From positions 2,532,001 through 2,596,000 of the forward strand of contig NZ_CP150290.1 of the NCBI RefSeq assembly GCF_038051995.1: a DNA stretch of 64,000 nt, in the 5' to 3' direction. The notes below the pieces were generated by a model. It did no database searches. It was not told where the DNA came from and worked only from the letters and a program-made list of their open reading frames with translations. Both the position numbers and the translations under genes were made by a program. Of the stretch, positions 42,863 to 52,380 are shown one piece after another (the stretch's first letter is position 1; each line of letters starts with the position of its first letter). The DNA is from Paenibacillus sp. FSL H8-0537. GTDB lineage: Bacteria > Bacillota > Bacilli > Paenibacillales > Paenibacillaceae.

Positions 42863-44377
42863 CTACCCAGCTGTTGTTCTGCCCCCAGAGCGGCTATCCG
42901 CCCGCTCTTTAATGAGGTCAGCCGTCAGCTGACCCGACAACGTAACCATCGGCACGCCGCCGCCGGGATGGGTGGAGCCGCCGACAAAATACAAGTTGTC
43001 CAGCAGCTCGCTTTTGCTCGGAATTTTGAAGCCGCCGTTCAGCTTGCGGTCGGTGACAACGCCATAGATGGAGCCGCCGTTGGCGCCATAAAGCTGCTCT
43101 AGATCATTAGGCGTAAAGCTGTATTCGAACGCAATGTGCGAGCGCAGGTCATCCAGTCCCATCCGCTCCAGCTTATCCAGCACCAGCTCGCGATATGTCT
43201 CTTTGTAAATGTCCCAGTCCTCGCCGGGCTTAAGCGGGGGAACATGGGTCAGCACGAATAAATTTTGCTGTCCTTCAGGTGCCTGCGTAGAGTCGGATAG
43301 GCTTGACACTCCAATGTAGACGGTCGGATCAGGCGATGGGATGCCAGAGACGAACACATCCTGGAACTCCCGCTCTGGACTTTGCGAGAACAGGAAATTG
43401 TGATGGCGAAGCTGATCATAGGTTTTGTCGATGCCGAGCAGCAGCACAAGGCCGGATACGGTAGGAGCATATTTCCTCATGCCGCCTGCCGCCGCGGCAG
43501 CGCCGGGATGGTGGCCGAGCAGCTTGCGATGGGTCGGAATGGCTTCCAAGTTCGAGACGATGAGATCGGCGCCGAGCACGGTGCCATCCGCAAGTGTAAC
43601 GCCCGTTGCCGCCTTGCCCAGCGTATTGATCGCTGCGACAGGCGCGTTCGTCCGAACCTCCGCGCCAAGCTCGCCCAGCAGCTTCAGCATGCCAAGCGCA
43701 ATATTGTACATGCCGCCCTTGACGTAATAAATGCCTAGACCAAGCTGCACATGGATGAGCTGAGAAAGCACCGCTGGAGCTGCATAGGGCGAGGACCCAA
43801 TATACATAATGAAAAAATCAAACAGCTGGCGCAATCGCTTATCCTTGAAAAAGCGGCTCGTGCTCTGATGCATCGTGCGAAGCGGGTCCATTGCCAGAAG
43901 CTCCTTCATGCTGTGCTGCCCCCGCAAATCCTGCAGGCCGCTGAGGCTTTTGCCATACACGCTTTTCATGCTGAGCTCATACATTTGCTGGCAGTATTGC
44001 AAATAAGCCAGAAAACCCTTGGCATCCTCACGCGATACGCTTGCGAGCTGCTCCAGCATCATCGGCAGATCTCCGGTCACGTCGAGCTGCGATCCATCCT
44101 CGAAAAAAGTCCGCCACTGCGGCTCAACCCGCTCCAGCGTCATATAGTCCTCCAGCCGTCTTCCTGCACTAGCGAACAGCTGCTCCAGCACCCAAGGCAT
44201 CGTCAAAATGGACGGGCCCGTATCAAAATGAAAGCCTTCGCCCGAGCGGATGTTCAGCTTGCCGCCAACGCGCTCCTGCTGCTCCAGCACGGTGACGCGA
44301 TTGCCGTCAACCGTTAGCCTGATGGCGGCGGACAGACCGCCTAAGCCTCCGCCAATTACTACGATTTTTTTACTCAT
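42863..44377 (-). CDS. crtP: CrtP-like carotenoid oxygenase (4,4'-diaponeurosporene oxygenase type)
   Basis: A 504-residue FAD protein of the CrtI/CrtN/CrtP family with dinucleotide-binding start VVIGGGLGGLSAAIRL and GPSILTMPWVLEQLF. The C-terminal block YGANGGSIYGVVTDRK and NLYFVGGSTHPGGGVPM follows remembered S. aureus CrtP almost word for word, so terminal methyl oxidation of a C30 carotenoid is the best guess. GGGAGG precedes the ATG. It diverges from the rest of the carotenoid genes, sharing an intergenic promoter region. A paralogue closes the cluster at 54269-55744. Confidence 0.85.
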   Translation of the reverse strand: MSKKIVVIGGGLGGLSAAIRLTVDGNRVTVLEQQERVGGKLNIRSGEGFHFDTGPSILTMPWVLEQLFASAGRRLEDYMTLERVEPQWRTFFEDGSQLDVTGDLPMMLEQLASVSREDAKGFLAYLQYCQQMYELSMKSVYGKSLSGLQDLRGQHSMKELLAMDPLRTMHQSTSRFFKDKRLRQLFDFFIMYIGSSPYAAPAVLSQLIHVQLGLGIYYVKGGMYNIALGMLKLLGELGAEVRTNAPVAAINTLGKAATGVTLADGTVLGADLIVSNLEAIPTHRKLLGHHPGAAAAAGGMRKYAPTVSGLVLLLGIDKTYDQLRHHNFLFSQSPEREFQDVFVSGIPSPDPTVYIGVSSLSDSTQAPEGQQNLFVLTHVPPLKPGEDWDIYKETYRELVLDKLERMGLDDLRSHIAFEYSFTPNDLEQLYGANGGSIYGVVTDRKLNGGFKIPSKSELLDNLYFVGGSTHPGGGVPMVTLSGQLTADLIKERADSRSGGRTTAG

Positions 44378-44434
44378 CGATCGTTTCTGCCTCCCTTTTT
44401 ACTAAAGCCAAACGTAATTTTTTTAAAAAAATAG

Positions 44435-44463
44435 TTATATAAACGAAAAAGATGTTTTATAAT
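44435..44463 (+). promoter_or_regulatory. Possible promoter of the carotenoid operon
   Basis: TATAAT (44458-44463) lies in a very A/T-rich divergent intergenic region, with only a weak -35 (TTATAT, 44435-44440) at 17-base spacing. Further on, CTAGCAGGT (44502-44510) and ACCTGCTAG (44554-44562) form an inverted pair in the leader that could affect translation. Confidence 0.35.
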
Positions 44464-44611
44464 ATACCGTATGGTTAATTAATAATTAGATAGCTATAAA
44501 TCTAGCAGGTGGGGGCCTGTATTTAAGGTGTTGCCCATTATTGGCGAATTAAAACCTGCTAGGCTCATTTTCCAATGGTATAAAGGCGGCTCCTGCTGGA
44601 GGGATGGAAGG

Positions 44612-46024
44612 ATGAAGGAAATGTTCGCTGCCCGCGCTGCTGCTTCGAGCTGGAGGGAGCTGCCTGTGCAGGGCAGAATTCGGCATATCCGTTCGGTGCG
44701 CCAGCTGCTCGTCCGTGATTTGGACGAGTGGATTGCGCTGCTGGGCCAAGAGGCGGGCAAAACGCCAATGGATGCGCTGACGACGGATCTGCTCACGGTC
44801 ATTCAAGCTATTTCTTATTATGAAAAAAATACGGCGAAGCTGCTGCGTTCCCGCCGTGTTCGCACACCGCTCTGGCTCGCAGGCTCCTCCTCGCATATTA
44901 CATACGAGCCTTGCGGCGTGGCGGCCATTATTGCACCGTGGAATTTCCCGCTTCAATTAACGCTCATTCCTGCACTTGCGGCAGCTGCGGTGGGCAATAC
45001 GGTGCTGCTCAAGCCATCGGAGAAGCTGCCGCTGCTGAGCAAGCGTATTGCTGCACTCATCGAGGAGGCTGGCTTTCCAGCAGGTGTCATTCAACTGATT
45101 GAAGGCGGGAAGAGCGAAGCCGAGCGCTTAATTGATGCACGTCCTGACAAGCTTTGGTTTACCGGAAGCGAGGCGGCTGGGCGCAGCGTGCTGGCGCGGG
45201 CAGGGGCGCTGCTCATTCCTTGCGTGCTGGAGCTTGGCGGCAAGGACCCGCTAATTGTGTGTGCGGATGCCCATGTAGAGCGAGCAGCTCGCGCGGCAGT
45301 ATGGGGTGCTTTTTTACACAGCGGCCAAGTATGTATTAGTGTGGAACGGGTTTACGTACACGAAAGTATTTATGCGTCTTTTCTGGCTGCGGTCGTCGCT
45401 TATACGCAGGAGCTCAGGCAGGCGGGTGGCGGTTCCTGGTCAGAGCTAGGCGCATTAGGCACGGAAGAAGGCTGGTTTAAAGTGAAACGGCTGCTGGACG
45501 ATGCTGTAGCCAAAGGCGCCAGCATCGCCGCAGGAGGGCTGCTGGCCGGAGCGGAGCCGCCGCTGTTTCCGCCGACGGTACTCACCGGAGTGACTGAGGA
45601 GATGCAGCTGATGCAGGAGGAAATTTTCGGCCCGCTGCTGCCCGTTATGGCCTTTCAGTCAGAGGCGGAAGTCATTCGGCTGGCTAATGCTTCGCCTTAT
45701 GGGCTTAGCGCAAGCATTTTTACCGCGAATCGAAAAAAGGGGCTTGCACTGGCAGCTCAGCTGGAAACGGGAAGCTGCTCCATAAATGATGTTGTACGGC
45801 ATATTGGCAACATGCACCTGCCTTTTGGCGGGGTGAAGGCGAGCGGCTTCGGCCGTGCGCATGGCGAAGAAGGGCTGCGCGCCTTTTGCCGCTCGAAGTC
45901 GATCATGGTGAATGCTGGACGCAGAAGCTCGCAAATCAATTGGTTTCCTTATCGGGAGCAGGCATTCAACGGGCTAAAGCAGGCCATTGGCTATATGTAC
46001 GGGAGAAAGAAGGGGAAGCGATGA
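44612..46024 (+). CDS. Aldehyde dehydrogenase of the carotenoid cluster (AldH/CrtNc-like)
   Basis: About 470 residues with the NAD-dependent aldehyde dehydrogenase motifs: APWNFPLQL, the catalytic Glu in LELGGKDP, the catalytic Cys in SGQVCISVERVYV and EEIFGPLLPV. In staphyloxanthin-type pathways an aldehyde dehydrogenase oxidises the terminal carotenal made by CrtP to the carboxylic acid, which fits this setting. ATG 44612 has GGAGGG eight bases upstream; GTG 44528 would add 28 residues including a non-family stretch and lies over a leader inverted repeat. It overlaps the glycosyltransferase gene by four bases. Confidence 0.88.
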   Translation: MKEMFAARAAASSWRELPVQGRIRHIRSVRQLLVRDLDEWIALLGQEAGKTPMDALTTDLLTVIQAISYYEKNTAKLLRSRRVRTPLWLAGSSSHITYEPCGVAAIIAPWNFPLQLTLIPALAAAAVGNTVLLKPSEKLPLLSKRIAALIEEAGFPAGVIQLIEGGKSEAERLIDARPDKLWFTGSEAAGRSVLARAGALLIPCVLELGGKDPLIVCADAHVERAARAAVWGAFLHSGQVCISVERVYVHESIYASFLAAVVAYTQELRQAGGGSWSELGALGTEEGWFKVKRLLDDAVAKGASIAAGGLLAGAEPPLFPPTVLTGVTEEMQLMQEEIFGPLLPVMAFQSEAEVIRLANASPYGLSASIFTANRKKGLALAAQLETGSCSINDVVRHIGNMHLPFGGVKASGFGRAHGEEGLRAFCRSKSIMVNAGRRSSQINWFPYREQAFNGLKQAIGYMYGRKKGKR

Positions 46025-47190
46025 GCCTCTCGATGATTTGGGCCGTTTTTGGCTGGTTATGCGGGTGGCTGCTGCAAAATCGGGTAAGCCGGCTGCCGGA
46101 ATGGGACGTTCTAGACGAGCATGAATGGGCTGGGACAAAGGGTGCCCATGGAGCGAGCATGAAAAAGAACGCTGCTCCGATTTCCCTCTCCGTCATTATT
46201 CCTGCGCGCAATGAAGCTGCTAATATTGGCAAGCTGCTGCATTCCTTAGGACAGCAGAAGCTGCCTAGTGTGGAAGTTATCGTTGTCGATGATGGCTCAG
46301 AGGATGCAACGGCAAGCCTTGCTGCCGCGAATGGCGCTACTGTCATTAGGGCTGAGAAGCTGCCGGAAGGCTGGGTCGGCAAAAGCTGGGCCTGCTGGAC
46401 GGGAGCCAAATCGGCGCAAGGCGAGCTGCTGGTTTTTCTGGATGCTGATGTGGAGCTGGAAAATGATGCTCTGCAACTGCTAGCCGCTAGCCAGAAGGAA
46501 GCCGGCGGTCTCGTATCGGTGCAGCCTTACCACCGTATGGAGCGAGCTTACGAGCAGCTGTCAGCTTTCTTTAATCTTATCGTCGTCGCTTCGGTTGGCG
46601 ACGGCGACAGCCGGGCTGGGGCGTTTGGGCCTTGCCTCATATGCCGCCGGGATGACTATTTTCGCATCGGCGGGCATGAGGCTGTGCGCGGCAAAGTATT
46701 GGAGCATTTCGAGCTGGGACGAGCTTTTAGCTCCGATCAAATGCCGGTGTCCAATTTTATGGGTTATGGCCGAATTGCCTTTCGCATGTACCCGGACGGT
46801 TTGAGCAGCTTGTTCCGGGGCTGGAGCAAGAGCTTCGGAGCAGGCGCTGCATCGACCGCACCTTTCGTAGCTTGTGCCGTATCGCTCTGGCTGGCCGGAG
46901 CCTTCTCGGCTGTATCCCTTATGCTTTCTTCACTTGCGGGGCAGGTCAAAGCGGATTATTGGCTGCTGGGCATAGGCATCGCAAGCTATGCGGCATATAG
47001 CTTGCAGCTGGCGCTGTGGCTGCGCAATGTGGGGAGCTTTAAGTGGTGGACAGCGCTGCTGTACCCGCTTCCGCTCGGTTTGTTTATGTTATTTTTCGTC
47101 TATTCGCTGTTCTCGACCTTCATTAGGCGGAAGGTGGCTTGGAGAGGGCGAGTCGTATCCATCGGCAGACGGGAACGAGGCAAGCTATGA
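46021..47190 (+). CDS. crtQ: Family 2 glycosyltransferase, CrtQ-like
   Basis: A 389-residue GT2 with an N-terminal membrane segment, SVIIPARNEAANIGKLL, the Asp-containing VIVVDDGSEDAT, FLDADVEL (DxD), and about three C-terminal membrane helices. GWVGKSWACWTGAK is typical of carotenoid-cluster GT2 enzymes. In the staphyloxanthin pathway CrtQ attaches glucose to the carboxyl of diaponeurosporenoate at the membrane. ATGA overlaps both upstream and downstream genes couple it to AldH and the CrtO-like acyltransferase. Confidence 0.85.
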   Translation: MSLSMIWAVFGWLCGWLLQNRVSRLPEWDVLDEHEWAGTKGAHGASMKKNAAPISLSVIIPARNEAANIGKLLHSLGQQKLPSVEVIVVDDGSEDATASLAAANGATVIRAEKLPEGWVGKSWACWTGAKSAQGELLVFLDADVELENDALQLLAASQKEAGGLVSVQPYHRMERAYEQLSAFFNLIVVASVGDGDSRAGAFGPCLICRRDDYFRIGGHEAVRGKVLEHFELGRAFSSDQMPVSNFMGYGRIAFRMYPDGLSSLFRGWSKSFGAGAASTAPFVACAVSLWLAGAFSAVSLMLSSLAGQVKADYWLLGIGIASYAAYSLQLALWLRNVGSFKWWTALLYPLPLGLFMLFFVYSLFSTFIRRKVAWRGRVVSIGRRERGKL

Positions 47191-47729
47191 GTGTACAGGA
47201 ATTGCCGCCGCTTGCTGTCCTCGCTCTGAATATAGGCGGGTGGCTGATCGTCCATCTCGGTGTTTCCTATTTGCTCGCGAGCCTGCCGCAGCGCTGGTTT
47301 GCAGGCGAAGGCTGGCGAAGCCTTGAAACGGGGCGCAGCAGCAAAGGGAAGTGGTACTTCGAGAGAGGGGCAAAGCCGAAGCAGTCTTTTAAAAGCGGCG
47401 AGGAGCGCTTCTACGATCAGGTGCTCTTCATCCGTGCCTGGAAGGATCGCATGCCGGATGGCAGCTTTTTATTCCGCAAGGGATTCCAGAAAAAAAGGCT
47501 TGCTCGTCGAGGCAAGGCCTATTACCAGGAGTACCATGGGGAAACGCTTAGAGGGGAATGGGCGCATTGGCTGTCCATCGTGCCTGCTCCGTTATTTTTC
47601 ATCTGGAACGAGCCATTGTATGGCTATTTAATGGTAGGGTACGCGCTGGCGGCCAATTTGCCGTTTATAGCGATTTTGCGATATAACCGGCTGAGGCTCA
47701 GGCGAATTTGCAAGGGCGAGCGCCTATGA
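47187..47729 (+). CDS. crtO: CrtO-like glycosyl-carotenoid acyltransferase
   Basis: A 180-residue protein with hydrophobic segments near residues 12-32 and at 145-170, and a polar middle with KWYFERGAKPK and RAWKDRMPDG. This length and the WKDxxPDG block match CrtO-type glycosyl-4,4'-diaponeurosporenoate acyltransferases, which esterify the sugar with a fatty acid in staphyloxanthin synthesis. It begins within the stop of crtQ (ATGA). It is not related to the ketolase also named CrtO. A second, PlsC-like acyltransferase is present at 52381. Confidence 0.8.
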   Translation: MSVQELPPLAVLALNIGGWLIVHLGVSYLLASLPQRWFAGEGWRSLETGRSSKGKWYFERGAKPKQSFKSGEERFYDQVLFIRAWKDRMPDGSFLFRKGFQKKRLARRGKAYYQEYHGETLRGEWAHWLSIVPAPLFFIWNEPLYGYLMVGYALAANLPFIAILRYNRLRLRRICKGERL

Positions 47730-47778
47730 GAGGGAAATAGAGAAAGCTGATTCTAGCATGGGAAGGAAGAGACTATAA

Positions 47779-49278
47779 ATGAAGACAAGGCATGTTGCCG
47801 TTGTAGGCGCCGGACCAGGAGGACTTGCTGCCGCCATGCTGCTAGCAGGTCAAGGCTATAAGGTTACGGTGCTGGAGAAGCAGCCGTACATTGGGGGACG
47901 GACTTCGCTGCTGCAGGTGGGCGATTTTAAGTTTGACCGCGGCCCAACCTTTTTTATGATGCCTCATTTGCTGGAGGAATTGTTTACGGCAGTGAACCGA
48001 AAGCTTGCAGATTACGTGGAACTGATTGAGCTGGACCCGCTGTACCGATTGAAGTTCGGAGATTCGGCGTTCGAGCCTTCTCGTAATATGGAACAGACGC
48101 ATGCAGAAATTGAACGGCTGTTTCCCGGAGACGGTGCAGGCTATAGGCGGTTTATGCGCGATGAGGAGATCAAGTTTGGCCGCGTGTCGCCGCTGCTGCA
48201 GCGTCCTTTCAGCAAGCCGCGCGATTATATGGCTCGCGATGTGCTAGCAGCGCTGCCTAGCCTTCATGCGACGGATACGGTGTATAACCGTTTATCCAAA
48301 TATTTTAAGGACGAGCGGCTCAAATACGCCTTTACATTCCAAGCGAAATATTTAGGGATGTCGCCGTGGGAATGTCCGGGCACCTTTACGATTTTATCCT
48401 ATATGGAGCATAAATACGGGTTGTTTCATCCAGTAGGTGGCTTGAATCGGCTTTGCGAGGCAATGGGCGAGGTCATTCGTGAGTATGGCGGCGTCATTTC
48501 TACCGGAACCGGCGTGCAGCGCGTGCTGACAACGGGCGGGAAAGCTAGTGGGGTTTTGCTTGCCAATGGGGAGAAAGTTGAAGCTGACCATGTTGTTTTA
48601 AACGCGGATTTTGCGACGGCGATGAATGAGCTGTTTGAGCCGGGTGAGCTGAAGAAATATACGCCCGAGAAGCTTGCCAAGAAAAAATACTCCTGCTCGA
48701 CCTACATGCTCTACCTTGGCATCAACCAAGAAATTAAAATGCCTCATCATACGGTACTGTTTGCCGGCGATTATAAGACGAATGTCAATGAAATGATGGC
48801 GCAGAAAAAGCTGTCCGCAGATCCGTCCATCTATGTCCATAATCCGGGCATTCATGACCGGACGCTCGCGCCGCAGGGCAAGACGGCGCTGTACGCGCTC
48901 ATGCCTGTGCCGAATTTGACGAGCGGTATTGACTGGCAGGAGCAGGGGGCGCTAATTAGGGAGAAAATGCTGCACCGCATGGAGCAGGAGCCGGAAATGC
49001 GCGGCCTTTCCCAGCATATTGAGATCGAAGCGATGATTACGCCGCAAGATTGGCAGCAGGGCCACGGGGTATACGAGGGAGCCACATTTAACTTGGCGCA
49101 TTCCTTTAATCAAATGATGATGCTGCGCCCGCATAACCGCTTTGAGGAATACGGTAACTGCTGGCTCGTTGGGGGCGGAACGCATCCCGGCAGCGGGCTG
49201 CCAACGATTTTTGAATCAGCGCGAATCAGCACCCGGCTGCTTATGGAGCAGGATCGGCTGAAGGAGGGGGCCATATGA
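47779..49278 (+). CDS. CrtN-like carotenoid desaturase, first paralogue
   Basis: A 499-residue FAD protein with VAVVGAGPGGLAAAMLLAGQ, DRGPTFFMMPHLLEELF and C-terminal WLVGGGTHPGSGLPTIFESA. It belongs to the CrtI/CrtN family but differs in detail from the second paralogue next to it (for example GMSPWECPGTFTILSYME rather than GGAPFEAPGLYSLLPYAE). Probably carries out part of the desaturation of 4,4'-diapophytoene or an apo-carotenoid. GGAAGGAAG precedes the ATG. It overlaps the next desaturase gene by four bases. Confidence 0.85.
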   Translation: MKTRHVAVVGAGPGGLAAAMLLAGQGYKVTVLEKQPYIGGRTSLLQVGDFKFDRGPTFFMMPHLLEELFTAVNRKLADYVELIELDPLYRLKFGDSAFEPSRNMEQTHAEIERLFPGDGAGYRRFMRDEEIKFGRVSPLLQRPFSKPRDYMARDVLAALPSLHATDTVYNRLSKYFKDERLKYAFTFQAKYLGMSPWECPGTFTILSYMEHKYGLFHPVGGLNRLCEAMGEVIREYGGVISTGTGVQRVLTTGGKASGVLLANGEKVEADHVVLNADFATAMNELFEPGELKKYTPEKLAKKKYSCSTYMLYLGINQEIKMPHHTVLFAGDYKTNVNEMMAQKKLSADPSIYVHNPGIHDRTLAPQGKTALYALMPVPNLTSGIDWQEQGALIREKMLHRMEQEPEMRGLSQHIEIEAMITPQDWQQGHGVYEGATFNLAHSFNQMMMLRPHNRFEEYGNCWLVGGGTHPGSGLPTIFESARISTRLLMEQDRLKEGAI

Positions 49279-50798
49279 ATAACTTCGCTATAGTAGGTGG
49301 TGGCATCGGCGGCCTCATTGCGGCGCTGCTGCTCAGGCGACAAGGAAAGCTCGTAACGATCTATGAGCGGATGAACCGCCTCGGAGGCAGGCTTGCCTTC
49401 GAGCAACATGGGACATACCGCATCGATCAAGGTCCAACGATTGTGCTGCTGCCGGAAATGCTGCTGGACATTTTGGCGGAGGCAGGCATTGAGCGCTCGC
49501 GAATCCCGCTCGTGCGCTGCGATCCGATGTACCGCATTCATTTTGCCGACGGCACCGTGCTGCATAAGTGGAGCGATAGAGAGCGCCAGCTGGAGGAGCT
49601 CGGACGCCTTTTTCCAGGCGAGCAGGAAGGGTTTATTCGCTATATGGAAGAGATGAAGCGTTCCTTCGTTCAGGGGAAAAAAGCTTTCTTGGAGCGGCCG
49701 TTTTTGCGCAAAAGGGATTTTTTCACCGTGCGCAATATCGCTCTGCTGGCCAAGCTGCGGGCTTACAAAAGCGTGCGCGCCCTCGCTGCCGAATATTTTA
49801 AGGATAAGCGGCTGCACGACGCCTTCTCGCTGCAAACGCTGTACATCGGGGGCGCGCCATTTGAAGCGCCGGGCTTGTATTCGCTGCTCCCGTATGCCGA
49901 GCATGAATTTGGCGTCTGGTGCTTGAAGGGCGGCTATGCGAGCCTCATTCCGCTGCTGGAGGAGGAGCTTGAGCGCCAAGGCGTTGCTGTGAAAAAGAGG
50001 GCGGCCGTCAAGGAGCTCCTAATCAGCGATGGACGCTGCTATGGCGTGCGGACTGCCGAAGGGGATACGCGCTATGATGCGGTCATCTATAACGGCGAAT
50101 TTCCATCTATTGCTGGCGTACTTCCTGTGCAAGAGGCGGCTCGCCCGAAAAATAAAATGAAGGATTACAAGCCTTCCTCCGGCTGCGTGCTTGTCTATTT
50201 GGGCTTGAACAGGCAGTGGCCGGAAGCGGCGGCGCATCAGTTTTTTCTGCCGCCTTCGCTTGAGAAGGGGCTTGGGGAAATTTTCAAGGAAAACCGGCTG
50301 CCCGATGATCCGTCTTTTTATGTTTTTTATCCGTCCGCCTTTGATGATACCGCTGCGCCAGCGGGGGAGAGCGCGATGTATGTGCTGATTCCATCGCCTG
50401 CCGCTCCGCATGTCGATTGGGCGCAGGAGACGGCTAAGCTGGTCGAGCATGTGCTTAGCGAAGCGGAGCGCCGCGGCTTTCCTGGGCTGCGGGAAACGAT
50501 TCGCTGGCAGCAAGTTCGCACGCCTGCGGATGCCGAGGCTGACGGCTTGTACAAGGGAGGCAGCTTCGGCATTGCGCCGACGCTGCTCCAGTCCGCCGTC
50601 TTTCGTCCGCAAATTGTGCCGTATGGCATCGAAGGGCTTTATGCCGCAGGCGCTTCGGTTCATCCCGGCGGTGGGGTGCCGATCGTTATGCAGGGCGCGA
50701 GAATGCTTGCCCAGCATTTGTCTACCGCCGTTGCGGCTCAAAGAGCAACAGCAATGCCTACAATGATCCAGGAGGTGCAGGATGGAAACAGCATTTAG
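49275..50798 (+). CDS. crtN: CrtN-like carotenoid desaturase, second paralogue
   Basis: A 507-residue FAD protein starting MNNFAIVGGGIGGLIAALLL. TLYIGGAPFEAPGLYSLLP, FGIAPTLLQSAVFRPQ and AAGASVHPGGGVPIVM resemble S. aureus CrtN (FQTLYIG, FGLMPTLAQS, AGASVHPGAGVPIV) more closely than the other three paralogues do, so this is the best candidate for 4,4'-diapophytoene desaturase. It overlaps the upstream paralogue by four bases and the crtM gene by 17 bases, as in classic crtMN pairs. Confidence 0.87.
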   Translation: MNNFAIVGGGIGGLIAALLLRRQGKLVTIYERMNRLGGRLAFEQHGTYRIDQGPTIVLLPEMLLDILAEAGIERSRIPLVRCDPMYRIHFADGTVLHKWSDRERQLEELGRLFPGEQEGFIRYMEEMKRSFVQGKKAFLERPFLRKRDFFTVRNIALLAKLRAYKSVRALAAEYFKDKRLHDAFSLQTLYIGGAPFEAPGLYSLLPYAEHEFGVWCLKGGYASLIPLLEEELERQGVAVKKRAAVKELLISDGRCYGVRTAEGDTRYDAVIYNGEFPSIAGVLPVQEAARPKNKMKDYKPSSGCVLVYLGLNRQWPEAAAHQFFLPPSLEKGLGEIFKENRLPDDPSFYVFYPSAFDDTAAPAGESAMYVLIPSPAAPHVDWAQETAKLVEHVLSEAERRGFPGLRETIRWQQVRTPADAEADGLYKGGSFGIAPTLLQSAVFRPQIVPYGIEGLYAAGASVHPGGGVPIVMQGARMLAQHLSTAVAAQRATAMPTMIQEVQDGNSI

Positions 50799-51654
50799 CC
50801 TAAATCAGTGCGAGGCGATGATTCGCAAAGGTTCATCCAGTTTTTATAAGGCATTTGGTTTTTTGCCAAGCCCACGCAAAGAAGCGGTTTACGTCATTTA
50901 CGCCTTTTGCCGGATTATAGACAATGCAGTCGATGAACCGGAGAAGTCTCCCTATACGATAGACGAGCTGGAGGCGCGGTTCGCTCATTTGGAGCAGGCG
51001 GACGGGCATTTTATATGGCCGGCGCTGCGCTGGCTGTTTCATCATTTTCCGGTCAGCAAGCAGCCTTTTTTTCGCCAAATGGAAGGACAGCGTCGCGATT
51101 TGGTGCTGACCCATTACGAGACGATGGAGCAGCTTGAGGACTACTGCTACTTGGTTGCGGGAACGGTTGGCGAAATGCTGCTGCCCGTCCTGCATAACCA
51201 TCCGGATGAGCAAATTGTAGAGGCTGGCATTTATTTGGGCAAGGCGATGCAAATCGTCAATATTGTGCGCGATGTTGGCGAGGATCAAGACCGTGGCCGT
51301 CGCTACCTGCCGCTTGAAATGCTGCGTCAGTACGGCTATAGCGAGCAAAGCTTTGAGGCCGGGGTCATTGACGATCATTTTCGGGCGCTTATTCATGCGC
51401 TGGAGCGCCAAGCGAAGGATTGGTTTCACAAGGGGCTGGCGAATTTAAGCAGCTATCCGCCGGAAAGCGCGTTTGCGGTGGAGCTTGCGGCTGGCTTTTA
51501 CGGGGCTATTTTGGATCAGGTGATTGCGAATCGTTATGAGGTGTATGCGAAGCGGGCGGTCGTGGGGCCGCTGACGAAGCTGAAAATTTATAAATCGATC
51601 AAAGAGAAATATTTAACGGATATTATGCTGGAAAGCGGAGCCGTATCGTTATGA
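50782..51654 (+). CDS. crtM: Squalene/phytoene synthase family enzyme, CrtM-like
   Basis: A 290-residue prenyl-condensing enzyme. The first Asp-rich motif is RIIDNAVDE and the second is NIVRDVGEDQDRGRRYLP; SSFYKAFGFLP is the conserved N-terminal substrate site. Such enzymes couple two farnesyl diphosphates to 4,4'-diapophytoene, the C30 precursor; a C40 phytoene synthase is less likely given the CrtN/CrtP neighbours. GGAGGTG lies before ATG 50782, within the end of crtN. It overlaps the next gene by four bases. Confidence 0.92.
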   Translation: METAFSLNQCEAMIRKGSSSFYKAFGFLPSPRKEAVYVIYAFCRIIDNAVDEPEKSPYTIDELEARFAHLEQADGHFIWPALRWLFHHFPVSKQPFFRQMEGQRRDLVLTHYETMEQLEDYCYLVAGTVGEMLLPVLHNHPDEQIVEAGIYLGKAMQIVNIVRDVGEDQDRGRRYLPLEMLRQYGYSEQSFEAGVIDDHFRALIHALERQAKDWFHKGLANLSSYPPESAFAVELAAGFYGAILDQVIANRYEVYAKRAVVGPLTKLKIYKSIKEKYLTDIMLESGAVSL

Positions 51655-52376
51655 TGCGGCAGCTGTTCTTATTCTGGTATGTGGTGGGCCTCATTCTTAT
51701 GCTGACGATTGGCGTTCCGGCGCCGCTGGCCTTCTCGAACGGCTTGTTTCTCGTCTTTTATGCGATGTATGCAGTTAGCCTAGAGCAAGGCTTGCGGGAA
51801 CGGACTCCTTTAAGCTGGGGGCGCATCGCATTTGTCGGACTCTCGACGTTCGGTGTAGAATGGCTGAGCGTTACAACGGGCTGGCCGTTTGGTGAGTACA
51901 ACTATACGCCAGTGCTCGGTTTTCTGCTTGGCGGCGTGCCGGTAACGATTGCTTGCGCCTGGGTCGGCGTATTTCTGAACGGCATGCTGCTATCGAAGGG
52001 CGACAATCGTTGGGTGCGGGCGCTGCAAACCGGACTTTTCACCGTTACGCTGGACTTGGTGCTCGATCCGGTAGCTTATGCTCGGGGCTTCTGGCTGTGG
52101 GAAGAGGGCGGTGCCTACTTTGGCATTCCGGCGACGAATTTCATCAGCTGGTTTATGATCTCAGCGGCGCTGTCGCTGCTGTTTCCGGTTCGCGAAATTA
52201 CGCACGCTGTACGCCGGGAGTCGGCAAGGCTGGGCCAACTCATGCTGCTCATGTTCGGTGTGCTTGGCATGAAGGAAGGGCTGTATGTGCCAATGCTCAT
52301 AGCTGTCGCTGCGGCTGCTGTGCTGGAAGGAGTCGTGATTCGCTATCATCACATCGCAAAAGAGCAGGTGGTTTGA
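51651..52376 (+). CDS. CruF-like carotenoid biosynthesis membrane protein
   Basis: A 241-residue integral membrane protein with about seven hydrophobic segments. FVGLSTFGVEWLSVTTGWPFGEYNY (read as FGVEWLSVTTG then WPFGEYNY), DLVLDPVAYARGFWLWEEGG and PATNFISWF are signatures of the DUF422/CruF family, which includes carotenoid 1',2'-hydratase. In C30 clusters of Bacillota its precise reaction is not settled; hydration of an end group is the family-based guess. ATG overlaps the crtM stop. Confidence 0.85.
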   Translation: MMRQLFLFWYVVGLILMLTIGVPAPLAFSNGLFLVFYAMYAVSLEQGLRERTPLSWGRIAFVGLSTFGVEWLSVTTGWPFGEYNYTPVLGFLLGGVPVTIACAWVGVFLNGMLLSKGDNRWVRALQTGLFTVTLDLVLDPVAYARGFWLWEEGGAYFGIPATNFISWFMISAALSLLFPVREITHAVRRESARLGQLMLLMFGVLGMKEGLYVPMLIAVAAAAVLEGVVIRYHHIAKEQVV

Positions 52377-52380
52377 GGAG

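Noticed and set aside
49110..49979. Minus-strand open frame of 289 residues
   Set aside because: Covered by two clear CrtN-like genes on the plus strand; no recognisable domain and shadow-type composition.
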